Positions 1-9,981 of a stretch of 36,331 nucleotides of DNA are shown here, one piece after another. Both the position numbers and the translations under genes were made by a program. Location of the stretch: assembly GCA_023375785.1 (NCBI GenBank), contig SZWC01003575.1, forward strand, positions 9,384 through 45,714. The letters are read 5' to 3'. Source of the stretch: Penium margaritaceum. Taxonomy: Eukaryota > Streptophyta > Zygnematophyceae > Desmidiales > Peniaceae. Numbering within the stretch: position 1 is the stretch's first letter; each line of letters starts with the position of its first letter. Under the pieces are notes generated by a model that searched no databases, was not told where the DNA came from, and saw nothing but the letters and a program-made list of their open reading frames with translations.

Positions 1-41
<41 letters not shown>
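1..41. repeat. (CT)n microsatellite
   Basis: About 20 uninterrupted CT units open the window and decay into CT-rich sequence up to about position 90. The tract is cut by the window edge, so its true length is unknown. Confidence 0.97.
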
Positions 42-44
<3 letters not shown>

Positions 45-543
45 CGCTCTCTCTCGCTGCTCTCTTTCTTGCCCTCTCCCCTTGTCTCACTCACCCTGTG
101 AAGTAAGGAGGGGAAGGCAACAACGAGGGCTCAAGGCCAGATTGAGGCCTCCTAGCACTGATCAAGTGGCTAGCTCGACTGGTGGCCACCAGGTGGACGG
201 CCGGCGGCCGGCTGGTCACTTGACCGACCACTAGCTTTCCAGCCAGCTGACTGCAATCTAGACGGTGGCCAATGAGTGGCTGGCAACAATCCAGTCCTCG
301 CGTTGACGAGGAGTGGCCGCTGGCCAACCTCTCACTTCTGCAAGGTGGGAGGACCGGATCAGTCCTCCCTCCATATTCCTTCCCACGTATTATGAAACGT
401 CCGAATTCATGACAAGTAGGAGTGCCAGATAGTGAGGTGTGAACATTGTGATGGGAGATTAATAATGTCAATCACCAGCTAGATATGAACATGTGCACAG
501 AACTTTGACCTAAGTTGCATCTTGTTCGTTTGCACGGCTGGCG
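42..543. other. Palindrome-rich non-coding stretch
   Basis: No recognisable gene. The one longer reading frame here (minus strand, 91-471) has no family resemblance. The stretch contains several exact inverted repeats: a 14-bp perfect palindrome CTGGTGGCCACCAG at 179-192, a 6-bp hairpin with a 6-nt loop at 295-312, and an 8-bp hairpin GGGAGGAC/GTCCTCCC with a 7-nt loop at 347-369. It may be the LTR or flank of the gypsy remnant to its right, but I could not define an LTR edge. Confidence 0.5.
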
Positions 544-544
544 A

Positions 545-558
545 CCTCCCCCTTTAGG
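545..558 (-). other. Possible polypurine tract of the old gypsy element
   Basis: Read on the minus strand this is CCTAAAGGGGGAGG, a purine-rich run just downstream of the chromodomain remnant, where the plus-strand primer of a gypsy element would lie. No clean TG-starting LTR follows, so the assignment is tentative. Confidence 0.35.
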
Positions 559-724
559 CGTTGTTTTCCATACAACAAACCTGTTGGATGTCCCTGACAA
601 CCTGTGGTCGCCTTTCCATTAATTCAGCCAGCAGAAACTTTGTTCACTATTTTAGTGTTCAGGTGGTTCCCCTTGCAACACATCAATTTGTGCGAGCTGT
701 CAGCTTGCACACAAACTCGTTAGC

Positions 725-2020
725 TACCCTGGTGGAAAATCAAGATTCAAGCTCCCTTGAGATATGCTTCGGTCCACAACCGACTCCAAAACAATATATT
801 TCCTAGAAACCACTGACCAAAGTATACTCTCTTGGTGCTGGAGTAGGCGATGGACCTTGTACTGGCTGTTGGTAGTAAGAAATGTTGGTGGTGGTTGAAC
901 AGTGTATGGAGTCAGCAGACTTACATGAAAAACATCATGTATCTTCGTACTTGGTAGAAGAAGCAATCAGTAAGTCATTAGTCCAATGCCTGCAACAATG
1001 GTGCATGACCCAATCCACTTCTATAGAAGTTTTTGCATCCCAGGCAACTTCAATTGAAAGTTTTTGGTGCTATGTGGCATCTTGTCGCTATTTTCAAAGA
1101 AGAGCTCACAAGGACATTTGTGCGCATATGCCTGTTGTTCATGCCAAGCCGCTTGATGGTGACCCTTTGCCTCTAGTAACAAGGAGTGTATGCAAAGTCC
1201 ATGTACATGAAAAGTGTTTTCTTGAGAGTATTCTTCATCTGTTTTATGTTTCCATTGATTTAAGAGTAGAATTCCATCAACATTTGAGACTTGCCACCAA
1301 AGCACTTCTACGTCTTTTGCCAGATTTTACCAATTGAATTTCTTCCTCAACCTGGGACGATGTACAACGACAAGCCATGGCACTTCACGACACCCTTGAC
1401 AAAGAGACAAGTTATCTCATTTTCATTCATATCTATGGTTATGAAAGTAAAGTGTGCCATATTTTCATCTTTGTTAGAAGATCTAGAGATACTATTATTG
1501 AATCGAGGTCATGGGCCCCAGTGAATGTACCGCTTGTAGATACTATGCTCGTGTATATTCATGGAGTACCAGGGATGACTAGTTGATGGAGGAGTCCAAC
1601 AGGTTTTTTGTTACTGGTATTTTTCCAAAGACATGGGCCAAGAGTCATGTGATACTTAAGAAAAAGAGAACTCCATCATTGCCACCAATTGTGGTCCAAG
1701 AGTGTTTGTCCCATCTTTTGTGATCCCACATGACCAGCTATCAGAAGGTCATGGAATTAGGGGATGATCTTTCTTGGAAGTTGTTTCATTCCGGCATACA
1801 ACACTGTTCTATATGTTAACAAATTTCCACAATCTCTATGGATGTGTACTTGTCCAGTTTCCCATGATCTTGACACCAAGAATCCGCATCATATTCCATC
1901 AAAATCATGTATTATGAACTGATGTGGATATTTTCTGGATATGGCTGATGTAAAGATGTGAGGGAGCCTTGTAATTGTACTATACCTGCCGTAACTGCCA
2001 TAACGCACCAATTTTACCTT
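725..2020 (-). pseudogene. Ty3/gypsy integrase and chromodomain remnant (old element, downstream part)
   Basis: Degenerate pol end of a chromodomain gypsy (chromovirus) element, read in several frames. From about 1770 down to 1560 come a histidine-containing integrase N-terminal segment (HDLLIAGHVGSQK) and the linker NKKPVGLLHQLVIPGTP. From about 1480 to 1200 comes the catalytic core: NMAHF, then a KGVVKCHGLS stretch, then GKIWQ and KCFGGKSQM. From about 1070 to 920 lies the C-terminal part (STKNFQLKLPGMQKLL, KWIGSCTIVAGIGLM, KIHDVFHVSLLTPY), followed by a chromodomain-like tail at 880-725. The protein would have inserted element cDNA into chromatin. Stops and frameshifts break it at many points, so it is dead. 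It is the 3' part of the same element as 9982-10900; the copia element at 2233-9976 separates the two. Confidence 0.88.
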
Positions 2021-2227
2021 ACTGCTTGTCTTGTTAAGTCACCAACAGGTTCTGGTACGTCACGACCGTCACGCCCTCCTCGGCAACCTCGAGGAAACAA
2101 TGTCACATCTTGAAATCGTGTACCTAAAAAAGGAACTCCTAATCACCAGCCGTGCACCTCGTCTTGCTAGGGATGAGCTTCTGGCTCCCATACGTGGCCA
2201 GATGTCCATTCTATATGAGGACTGGTT

Positions 2228-2232
2228 TGATT
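2228..2232. repeat. Left target-site duplication TGATT
   Basis: TGATT immediately precedes the left LTR and is repeated exactly at 9977-9981 after the right LTR. Five-bp duplications are the normal footprint of copia integration. Confidence 0.9.
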
Positions 2233-2848
2233 TATTGGTTATGGGTATAACACACCCAAGTGACCTCTTGACTCAACTCACACACACATCATCAGGTGAT
2301 TGATCGAGATTAAAGCTCTCGGGTGCCATACTGTGATGCATCATGGACACACGGCAGTGGTTGCACCATCAATTTCTCAAGTGGTGGCCACATCCCCAAC
2401 ATTAGATCCGTGGACAGCTGGATTGTAGTGATTCCTTTGACTTCTGCATTCTAACGTGGGACACACATTCATAGGATTACATGCACCACATGCATTCATG
2501 GTAAATGTGGTTTGATTTTCTCTCATCTAAATGAGTTTAGCTAAGTGAGTCTGGTTGCTGATCCCTTTGGACCATACGTCCGGTTTATACTGGCGTGTAA
2601 GAAACCACCTGGAGCTCGCTCGCTCTAGGGTTGGGTTGATTCCCAAGGTGGCGTCGGGACCCCACGTTGAGAGCCTCGTGTGGTTGGCGCGGTCACTTGG
2701 CACTTATCACTTTGCTCGCTCCTCACTCGCTTACTTGTTGTTTCCAAGTTTTTCTTTGTGAAAGTGAGCTTGCCCCGATCCATGGCGACACACCGTTCCT
2801 TCTACCTACGTGCTTACTTGCTTATCACAGCAACTTAAGCTACCTACT
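2233..2848 (+). repeat. Copia 5' LTR
   Basis: Aligns along its length with 9352-9976. The expected terminal TG has become TA, and the end reads CCTACT where the right LTR reads CCTACA. The best-shared blocks include GGACCATACGTCCGGTTTAT near 2570 and the sequence around CACCTGGAGCTCGCTCGCTC near 2608. It would contain the element promoter; I could not place a TATA box with confidence. Confidence 0.92.
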
Positions 2849-2861
2849 AGTATCGAAGTAG
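2849..2861 (+). other. Degenerate primer-binding site
   Basis: AGTATCGAAG directly after the LTR resembles the site complementary to the 3' end of plant initiator tRNA-Met (TGGTATCAGAGC), with changes and probably one lost base. Its position next to the LTR supports the call. Confidence 0.55.
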
Positions 2862-2939
2862 GAAGGAATCATCCTTCCACTCTCACAATCTTGGGGCCGC
2901 ATCGGGTCACTTCCACGTTGCGGGTGATCCCGTGCAAGC

Positions 2940-3740
2940 ACTTCACATACGTCGGCCATGGTTACGGCCACAAAAGCATTGTCTATCACTACCTTTTGTG
3001 CACACTTCGCCGTGGTTCTATGCACACCTTAGCCTTGTTACGGCCTTCGCGACAGAGTTCACCACTGCTGCCGGCGCACTCTTCATCCGTGGTTACGATA
3101 CTAGCAGCAACGTTCACCACTGTTGCCTACGTCCGCATTGACAATACTACGGCCACTACAGCCGCATCTCTTGCAATTACCCGTATACATGTCAGCCGTG
3201 GATACAACAACAGCAACGGCATTTCCCGTTGTTGTCCACATCCACATCGGCCGTGCTACGGCCATTGCAATGGAATTCCTTGTAGCTGGCCGTGCACATC
3301 TCAGCTATAGTTGCAACAATAGCAGCGGCATTCACCACGGCTGTCCCAGTCCGCATCGGCCGTGCTATGAACACAACAACAGAATCTCTTGCTGCAGCCG
3401 GCTCACATCTTGGCCGTAGTTACGGCAACCACAGCAGCATCTTCCGATGCTATACGCGCACATGTCAGTCGTGGTTACAGAAACTCCAGCAACATCTCTC
3501 GACGTTGCCTGCGCACACGTGGTTGCGATCATAGCAGTAGGGTCCATCACTGTTATCCTTGCAGGCATAAGCCCTGGTTACAGCCTCTCTCAGAAACATC
3601 CGCTACGGCAGCCCACACCAGCATCAGCAGTGGTTAACGCCATTGCATAAGCATCTGCCATAGTTTTCTGTACCTACACCAGTCGTGGGTACACCCATTT
3701 CAACTCTAGTAGCAGTAGAAGCAGTAGCAATGGGAGCAAC
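2940..3740 (+). repeat. 54-bp tandem minisatellite in the copia leader
   Basis: Degenerate head-to-tail repeat of about 15 units. The anchor CGTGGTTAC and its variants recur near 2954, 3009, 3086, 3195, 3249, 3304, 3357, 3412, 3466, 3519, 3572, 3626 and 3684. Spacing is 53-55 bp through most of the array, with one longer step (77) and a last step of about 58. Fifty-four bp is 18 codons, so units keep frame. In one frame the units read as Ala/Thr/Val-rich peptides such as VVTATTAASSDAIR and VVTETPATSLDVAC. It lies between the primer site and gag. I do not recognise the encoded peptide. Confidence 0.82.
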
Positions 3741-4850
3741 GGCAACAGGAACATTAACAGCAGTAACCCCATTTCCCATGCCACTATTGTACGGCTACCT
3801 TGCAACGCGGCGAGGCCCTCAGCGCGTTGGCGTCTCCTTAGGAGACCAAACCCATTATGACCTCATCCACGATCGTGCAAGAGCGTGACTATCTCAATGG
3901 CAAGATCACATACTTTGCAAGGAAAGAGCATTAGGTGTGGTCACGATTTCACCGCAGTATTCCGGGGAATCATCCCGTTGAGGACTACGATCCTACCAAC
4001 CACAACGAGTGGGAGGAAACTAGGGTGTACGCAACCTACTGTCAGTCTGCCTCTGACTACTTCCCAACGGCACAAGAGGCACCAGCCATGGGACCATCCT
4101 GTGACCACTGACCTCTTCAATCTCAAATAAGTCCACCTGCTATCCATGGGACTTGTGAGCAATGTCTATGTGCCGTCCCTCGGGGAGCAGCACTAGCAGC
4201 GGCAGCAATAGTATCTAGAGCCTCTGCTCCATGTCGTCAGCTTCTCCACCTACATCTACTGTAGAGTCAGTTACATAGCCTTTGCTTGCCTCCATTGCTA
4301 CTTTTGCTTCCACTTTTGTTGCCACAACATGTGCTACACGTGCATCTGCTATAACTGCTGCTGGCAAAACCATTGAGATGTATACAACAAGAGCATTCAA
4401 TTTGGGTCCTCTAGCAATAGTTGCTAGCAACTTTGTCACCTAGATTGCGGCTGCAGCAGACACATTAGAATCATCAGTGGCAGTGGCTGCAACTGCACTC
4501 TCTAGTGCTGTGACCTCCATCCACGCCTTTAGTACACAGGCTTCGTCATCATCTTCTTGATCTTCATCAGGAAATCAGCACTTCAGCTGCTGGTCTTCAC
4601 ATCTGTCTTCATCTCCATCCTCACAAGCATCATGCTGATAGTGATAGCCTCCCTCATTACCTCCACTTCTGCTACAATTGCAGTTGTAGCATCCTCCGTA
4701 TCAATACCTCTCTCGCCTCTTTTCTCACAAAAGTATCAGGCCTAGTGAGCTTGGCATCCTCTTTTTCTCCTACTCCTTTTGTACTACATCTGTATTGGCG
4801 TGTTTGCGCGTCTAGGTCCATTGCCTTGCACTAGAGCCCCAACACATCCA
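3741..4850 (+). other. Copia leader, Ala/Ser/Thr-rich, no recognised domain
   Basis: Lies between the minisatellite and the gag remnant. Several short frames rich in Ala, Ser, Thr and Val are open on both strands (for example 4215-4439 minus, 4557-4745 plus), interrupted by stops. No family motif is visible. It may be the worn N-terminal part of gag or an extra non-coding leader. Confidence 0.5.
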
Positions 4851-6530
4851 TCACATTGATCCAACGCCAACTGGGACAAGGAAAACTCTGCCGAGATTTT
4901 CTGGACAGAGCCACGTCACCAGCATCATGCCGGCAGACGACGACCAATATACTACCTTGCAAGCTGAAATACAGTGAGAGCACATTTCCTTGCAAATTGC
5001 ACTCACTACGTAGTACACATCAAAGGAAAATCTGCATGCTAAGAAAGCTGATGAAGAAACCTTTGTAGATCACATTGTTGACCTGATTCTTAATCGCCTT
5101 TAGCCTACATTGTGTGGTACTCCCTCTACCTCTGCACTTGCTAGTATTGATGCGACTTTTCCACCTCATCCGCTTCCGCATGCGCCTCTGCTGGCTCCAC
5201 CTCTTTCAATCCTCTCGCAGTCGCAGCCGCCACCGGCGCAGCAGGTGCCAAAGCACTAGCATCACCAACAAATTGCAAGCCTTAATTTGACTCCAACCCA
5301 TCCCACTTCACTTCCAATCTCACCGTCTACTCCTAGGGTTTGCTTCAATGCTTGGGCAAAGGACGAGAAGCTCTTGGAATACTAGCCCAATCCCTCCGCC
5401 AATTCCCCCTTTGTGCTTGTGGACTCTGAGGCTGCCCGTGCAATGCGTGCTCTTACTTTTGCTGGGCCCAATGATCTCTCTGACGAGATTGTGTCATACA
5501 ATGCCGACAATGCACGCTGCACATTTGTTAACCCGGTTGGCGCTTACGCGCTCGTCAAGCATCGCACTATAGTGGATAGGCGTGCAACCCCGAGTTTCCT
5601 CGATGTCCAGTTTAATACGATCTCTTTACGTATTAATGAGACTTCCATTGCCTATTGTGCTTGCAGTCCACACTTGCTCAATGACTTGGGCAAGGCCACG
5701 CCCGGACTGCTTCTTGCTGTTCTCTCTACTATCAATAGCCTCATCCTTGAGCTGTCTGACATCTTCTGAGAGGTGAACACCTCCAAGCTTGAGCGTCTAG
5801 CCAATGTCCCTGTCCTTGAGGATGTGCCGCCGGGCATTGGTACCTTGTGGGGGTTCACCTCCCAATGCCTCACAGATTGGTGGAGCTTGTTGTAGAACAA
5901 GTACATCTATCGCGCAGCACTTGCACCGGCTACAAGAGTACTTCTCTCCTCATCTACCTCAGTTACTACCTCATTCTCTACTACCACTAGCACGAAAGCT
6001 ACCTCCTTCGTGTCTCAAGGGGTTGGTCGAAGTGGGGGCTGTGGTCAGGGCAAAGGTTAAGAGGTGGTGCCGCAGGCGGCAATGCATAGGAGGGGAGAGG
6101 TAAGGGCCAAGGTTCTTACAGCACCACGTCTTGTGCATCCTCCTCTAGCACTTTTACGTGGTGGAATTGTGGCGCCATTGGCCATGTCATTCCCAAGTGT
6201 CCTACACCACATGACAATGTTCACCTTAGGTCTGCCATGCGTGTGCACTAGGCCTGCTCCTCAGGTGGTGGTGCTGGTGGTGGTCATTCTTGCACCTCCA
6301 CTTCACCTCAATCCTCTAACCATACTACATCTTTCTCTATATTTTCTACATCTTCCTCTGCATTTGATACCACCGACAACACCACCATGGCTTCACCACC
6401 ACCACCCTACCCTTGAGGATGGCCTCCAGGATTTGGCAGCCCACTCTACCATGGGCCCTCTTCCGGGTCTTACTCTCCTCCATCTTAAGCATCATCCACA
6501 TATGTTTCTCGGCGTTCCCCTTTAGGCGTT
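4850..6530 (+). pseudogene. Copia gag remnant with mutated zinc knuckle
   Basis: Capsid/nucleocapsid remnant read across frames. The longest open part (5413-5769) includes EAARAMRALTFAGPNDLSDE and LVLAVL-like helical stretches consistent with a copia gag polyprotein. A Gly/Arg-rich stretch near 6030-6110 precedes a CCHC zinc knuckle at about 6153-6203 reading TWWNCGAIGHVIPKCP. The spacing fits C-X2-C-X4-H-X4-C, but the first Cys is Trp (codon 6159-6161). A Pro/Ser/Thr-rich tail with GFGSPLYHGP-type sequence follows to about 6530. Gag would package element RNA in cytoplasmic particles. Frameshifts and stops make it non-functional. Confidence 0.78.
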
Positions 6531-6840
6531 GTTGTCGCCCTTGGCTCACTTGACAACAATCTCCAAGTGGATGTTGCCCTCTCTCTTGTCGTCCATCAGT
6601 GAAACCTCCATGATCAGGGAGGTGAGAGTGTAAGTTTTGTTGAGGGGACACTTGTGTGTGATGTTGATGTCAGTCCTCTTTGTCCATCATCGGGTCATGT
6701 TCAGGGATGGTATCCAATCGATATCCCATTGATTGAGTACTAGTAGACTTATAGTTTCCCCTATTGCCTTTCTGTCTGTGGCCAGCATCTTCATCCACAC
6801 TTTGTCATTGCTGCTCTCACCAATGACCCAACATCTGTTT
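6531..6840 (+). other. Linker between gag and protease, degraded
   Basis: Frames here still read as a spacer (for example PLCPSSGHVQGWYPIDIP near 6680-6725) but carry several stops and no named domain. Nothing else seen. Confidence 0.5.
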
Positions 6841-8215
6841 GCGTGTCATGTGGCTTGTAGATCCTTGTTTCGGGAGCCACCCATCACATGACCTCTTGTC
6901 GTTCCTCGTTCATCACATTAGGTCCAATTGGCTCTGTTTGCTTTTAGCATAGTGGTTCTGGCTAGCTTCTGCCAGTCCAGGGTGTTGGGGTTGTCCACTT
7001 TGTTGGCCCTGGGGGAGAATTCTTCTTGCTAAACGTGTTATTTTTACACGCTCTTAAGCATAGTCTCCTCTCTGTTATGAGTCTTGATGACCAAGTCATG
7101 GACTTCTCCTCTAGCTGCGGTGTTGCATCTCTGCTTCACCGTACTACGGGCCGTGTTTTTCTTTGCGGCAAGCGCTGTGACCATTTGTTTCGTGTGCCAT
7201 CATTTGAACCTCATCCCGCTACCACCGCCCTTGTCGCATGCTCCCTTTCCCCATTGCACGCACACTTGCTATACTGCCAACTCTGTCACATTTGCACTAC
7301 TGCCATTGAAAGCTTGATGCATGAACAGCCTGCGCACAGTCTTGAAGACTCCACATTCCCCTCTCCTTGCTGTGCTGATTGCCTTGACTGCGCTAAAGTC
7401 AAACTACACCATTCCCTATCTTGTACCTATCAGTCCCGCACGTCCTACCCCTTAACCTCTTTCACGCCTACGTAATGGGACCCCATTTCTGTAATGCACA
7501 GGAGGGGGTGGGCCACTACGTCCTCTATCTCACTGTTGACTTCTCTTGCATGCACAAAGTCTTTGACCTCCACCTAAAGAGTGATGCCTGCTCCACCCTT
7601 GAGTCTTGGCTTCCCCCGGTTGAGCTAACCTGTGGTCGTCGCTTGAAATTCTTTTGTTGTGACCATTGCGAGGAGTTCATGGGACTCACTGCACACTTCT
7701 TATCCTCTAGCAAGGTATGTATGGAGCCGTTCGCTCCTTACCCCAACATAATGGTGACTGTAAACGCTAGAGCTATACCCTCACTGATACTGTCCGTACT
7801 CTTCTTAGTGCATCTTCCCTTATTCCTCTCTTCTCCTTTTACGCCATGTCATACATGACCTCGGCTTGGAACAGTGTTTTGTGTGGCCCTCTCTCTTGTT
7901 AGGTCACTCCCTTTGAGCGGTGGTACGGTCGTCATGTGGACCTATACCTTGCTTGCAACTATGGTTCTGTCACTGTGTCTGGCTGCCTAAGGAGTTTTGA
8001 GATGGCAAACTTGGCCCGCTCACCCGCCTCCGTGCCTTTCTTGGTGTCTTGGCCATGTAGAAGGCTTGGTGTTTCTAGGATGCTGATAAGTCTCGTGGTA
8101 TTGAGTTCTACGATGCCCTCTTCTTTGAGGATGTCTTTATTCATGACTTGTCCATTGTCCCGCCACTATCCTCCCTCTCCTTGATCCATCATCTTGGAGG
8201 GGGTGTGTCTGTTCT
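6841..8215 (+). pseudogene. Copia protease and integrase remnant
   Basis: The protease flap motif lies near 6861-6893 as ILVSGATHHMT. The catalytic Asp that should precede Ser-Gly is Val (codon 6867-6869). From about 7250 to 7420 comes the integrase N-terminal zinc-binding region, with a paired Cys (ADCLDCAK). The core follows to about 7860. The first catalytic Asp is Tyr in HAYVMGP (near 7465), the second is kept in CCDHCEEFMG (near 7660), and the Glu is Lys in PQHNGDCK (7762-7764). The C-terminal part (ALFFEDVFIHD near 8110-8150) is recognisable. Several frameshifts separate these blocks. Two of three catalytic residues are lost, so the integrase is dead. Confidence 0.85.
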
Positions 8216-8580
8216 AGCCTTCGGTCTCAAGGATTCACTTATTCCTTCGCCGGTATGGCTCCTCTTTCTGTTCTGTCAGTGTCTATCCCTCCCGAGGAAA
8301 GTGCATCCATGTCCTCTTTGTCCAAATCCCCGACCGTCTCCTCCTCGGAGTCCTCACACAGTCCTTACAACCTCAGTATCCTATGAGTCGACACCCTCAA
8401 GTGCCTCCACACAGTCCTCTGAGCCTGTGCTACAAATGCCCCATGTGGTCAATGCCTCTGAACCACCACCTCAAGTCCCTTCTCTCACTCATGACCCATA
8501 GACACGTGGGGAGAGAATTTGTGCACTTCCTCAGTACTCCTCCTCCCAGGCCTCTGATCCCCTCAGCGGCGCTCACGCTC
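8216..8580 (+). other. Integrase-RNase H junction where reverse transcriptase is missing
   Basis: Copia elements normally carry about 750 bp or more of reverse transcriptase here. I see only Pro/Ser-rich linker sequence (for example VPPHSPLSLCYK) and no YVDD-type motif in any frame. The next recognisable block, from about 8600, is the segment that follows the polymerase thumb. An internal deletion is the simplest reading. Confidence 0.72.
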
Positions 8581-8589
8581 CACTCCTTA

Positions 8590-9275
8590 CTAGCTCAAAG
8601 TGGTCAGCACTCTCATCTATGTCGCGACCACCACACGGGTAGACGTGGCCTTCTCGGTCCAACTTATTGGTCCACTTCTCCCCAGAGCCTTGCCAGAATC
8701 AGCATCACACAGCACTTCATGTTGACTTTTACGCATCATCCATTGCACGTGTGGGGTTGTGCTATGGTGCCCAACCCTTTGTGGTTTTTGACGGGTACAC
8801 GGATAGTGATTGGGCACATGACACTGATGCGCGCACTCGCACCAGTTATATCGTCCTTCTTGGTGGAACTACCATCGCTTGGAAGAGTGGGAAACAGGGA
8901 TGTGTTGTCCGTAGTTCCAGTGAGGCAGAGTACGTGACCCTTGGTGCGGGCATGTGTGAAGTTGTTTGGCTGTCTAGCCTGTTGTAATAGTTGTGTGTTC
9001 CCATTCACCACATCACCTCCCATTGCGACAACCAAAGTACAAAGGCAATTGCCGGCCATGATGGCATGCATCACACCCGCACCAAGCACATCATCATTGA
9101 GCATCACTTTGTACGCGAGCGCATTGCTCCTGGATAAGTTCAGGTTGTCTAGGTTGATACTCCTCAGCAATGTGCAGACTTCCTTACCAATTCTCTTAGT
9201 ACTGGCATGTTCAAAGCGGCTATGCATGCTGTTGGTCTGCTGTGCTCTTATGATACCCCTGATCAATGTTAGTCT
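8590..9275 (+). pseudogene. Copia RNase H remnant
   Basis: Starts with the connection segment (STLIYVATTTRVDVAFSVQL, about 8608-8670), then the RNase H domain. YTDSDWAHD near 8797 carries the first catalytic Asp, RSSSEAEY near 8910 the Glu, and CDNQSTKAIAGHDG near 9030 the next Asp, followed by HHTRTKHIIIEHHFVRERI near 9070 and QCADFLTNSLSTGMF near 9170. The main block 8667-8987 is open and all three catalytic acids seen are retained, making it the best-kept part of the element. Two stops follow WLSSLL at about 8985. It would have degraded the RNA strand of the RNA/DNA hybrid. Confidence 0.9.
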
Positions 9276-9340
9276 TTTTAGTTGCGTCATTTTGTGAAAT
9301 GCATCATTTCTTATTTGTGTGGGGGATGTTCGAGTGTGGG

Positions 9341-9351
9341 TCATGGGGGAG
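9341..9351 (+). other. Copia polypurine tract
   Basis: CATGGGGGAG lies directly before the right LTR, the usual place for the plus-strand primer. Confidence 0.8.
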
Positions 9352-9976
9352 TGTTGGTTATGGGTGTTATACACACAAGTGACCTCTTGATTCCACTCAC
9401 ACACACATCATCAGTATAGGTGATTAATCTGGGTTAAAGCTCTTGGATGTAACACTGTGATGCATCATGGAGCGTACGGTGGTGGTTACACCATCAATTT
9501 CTCAAGTGGTGGCCACAGTGGCAACATTAGATGTATGGGGAGCTAGAATATAGTGATGCTTTCTACTTCTACATTCTAACATGGGGCACACATTCATAGG
9601 AATGTATGCACCACATACACTCATGGTCAATTTGGTTTCATTCTCTCTCATATGCATGATTCAGGCGTAGTGAGCCAGGTTGCTGATTTCTCGGGACCAT
9701 ACGTCCGGTTTATGTTGGTGTCTGAGAACCCACCTGGAGCTCGCTCGCTCCAGGGTTGGGTTTGATCCCTGGGTAGTGTCCGGGCCCCACGTTGAGAGCC
9801 TCGCTTGGGTGGCCCGATCAATTGGCACTTATCACTTTGCTTGCTCCTCACTCACCTACTTGTTGTTTTCTACATGTCATTCTACATGAAGGTGAGCTTG
9901 CCCTGATCTATTATGATGCACCGTTCCTTCTACTTGCTTACTTACTTGTTCACCACAGCAACTTAAGCTACCTACA
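9352..9976 (+). repeat. Copia 3' LTR
   Basis: 625 bp, starting TGTTGG and ending CCTACA with intact TG/CA termini. It aligns with the left LTR and is followed by the duplicated TGATT. Confidence 0.93.
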
Positions 9977-9981
9977 TGATT
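9977..9981. repeat. Right target-site duplication TGATT
   Basis: Exact match to 2228-2232; fixes the element edges. Confidence 0.9.

Larger units (their letters stand above)
2233..9976 (+). mobile_element. Ty1/copia LTR retrotransposon, nearly full length, defective
   Basis: About 7.7 kb, plus strand. Direct LTRs (2233-2848 and 9352-9976) are flanked by the exact duplication TGATT. The internal order is primer site, minisatellite-bearing leader, gag with zinc knuckle, protease, integrase, RNase H and polypurine tract. Integrase lies before RNase H, the order that defines Ty1/copia. Reverse transcriptase is almost wholly missing between integrase and RNase H. All surviving genes carry stops, frameshifts and lost catalytic residues, so it could move only with help from another copy, if at all. 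The LTRs differ at many positions and have indels (roughly four fifths identical by eye), so the insertion is not recent. It sits inside an older gypsy element. Confidence 0.93.

Noticed and set aside
549..566. Shared 17-mer CCCCTTTAGGCGTTGTT with 6518-6534
   Set aside because: One short exact match between a gypsy remnant and a copia gag; too short to infer common origin.
1981..2232. RNase H of the old gypsy element
   Set aside because: Position is right, but I could not find the catalytic motifs in any minus-strand frame.
8736..9404. 222-codon minus-strand gene
   Set aside because: Lies antisense to a recognisable copia RNase H and LTR start and has no family motif.
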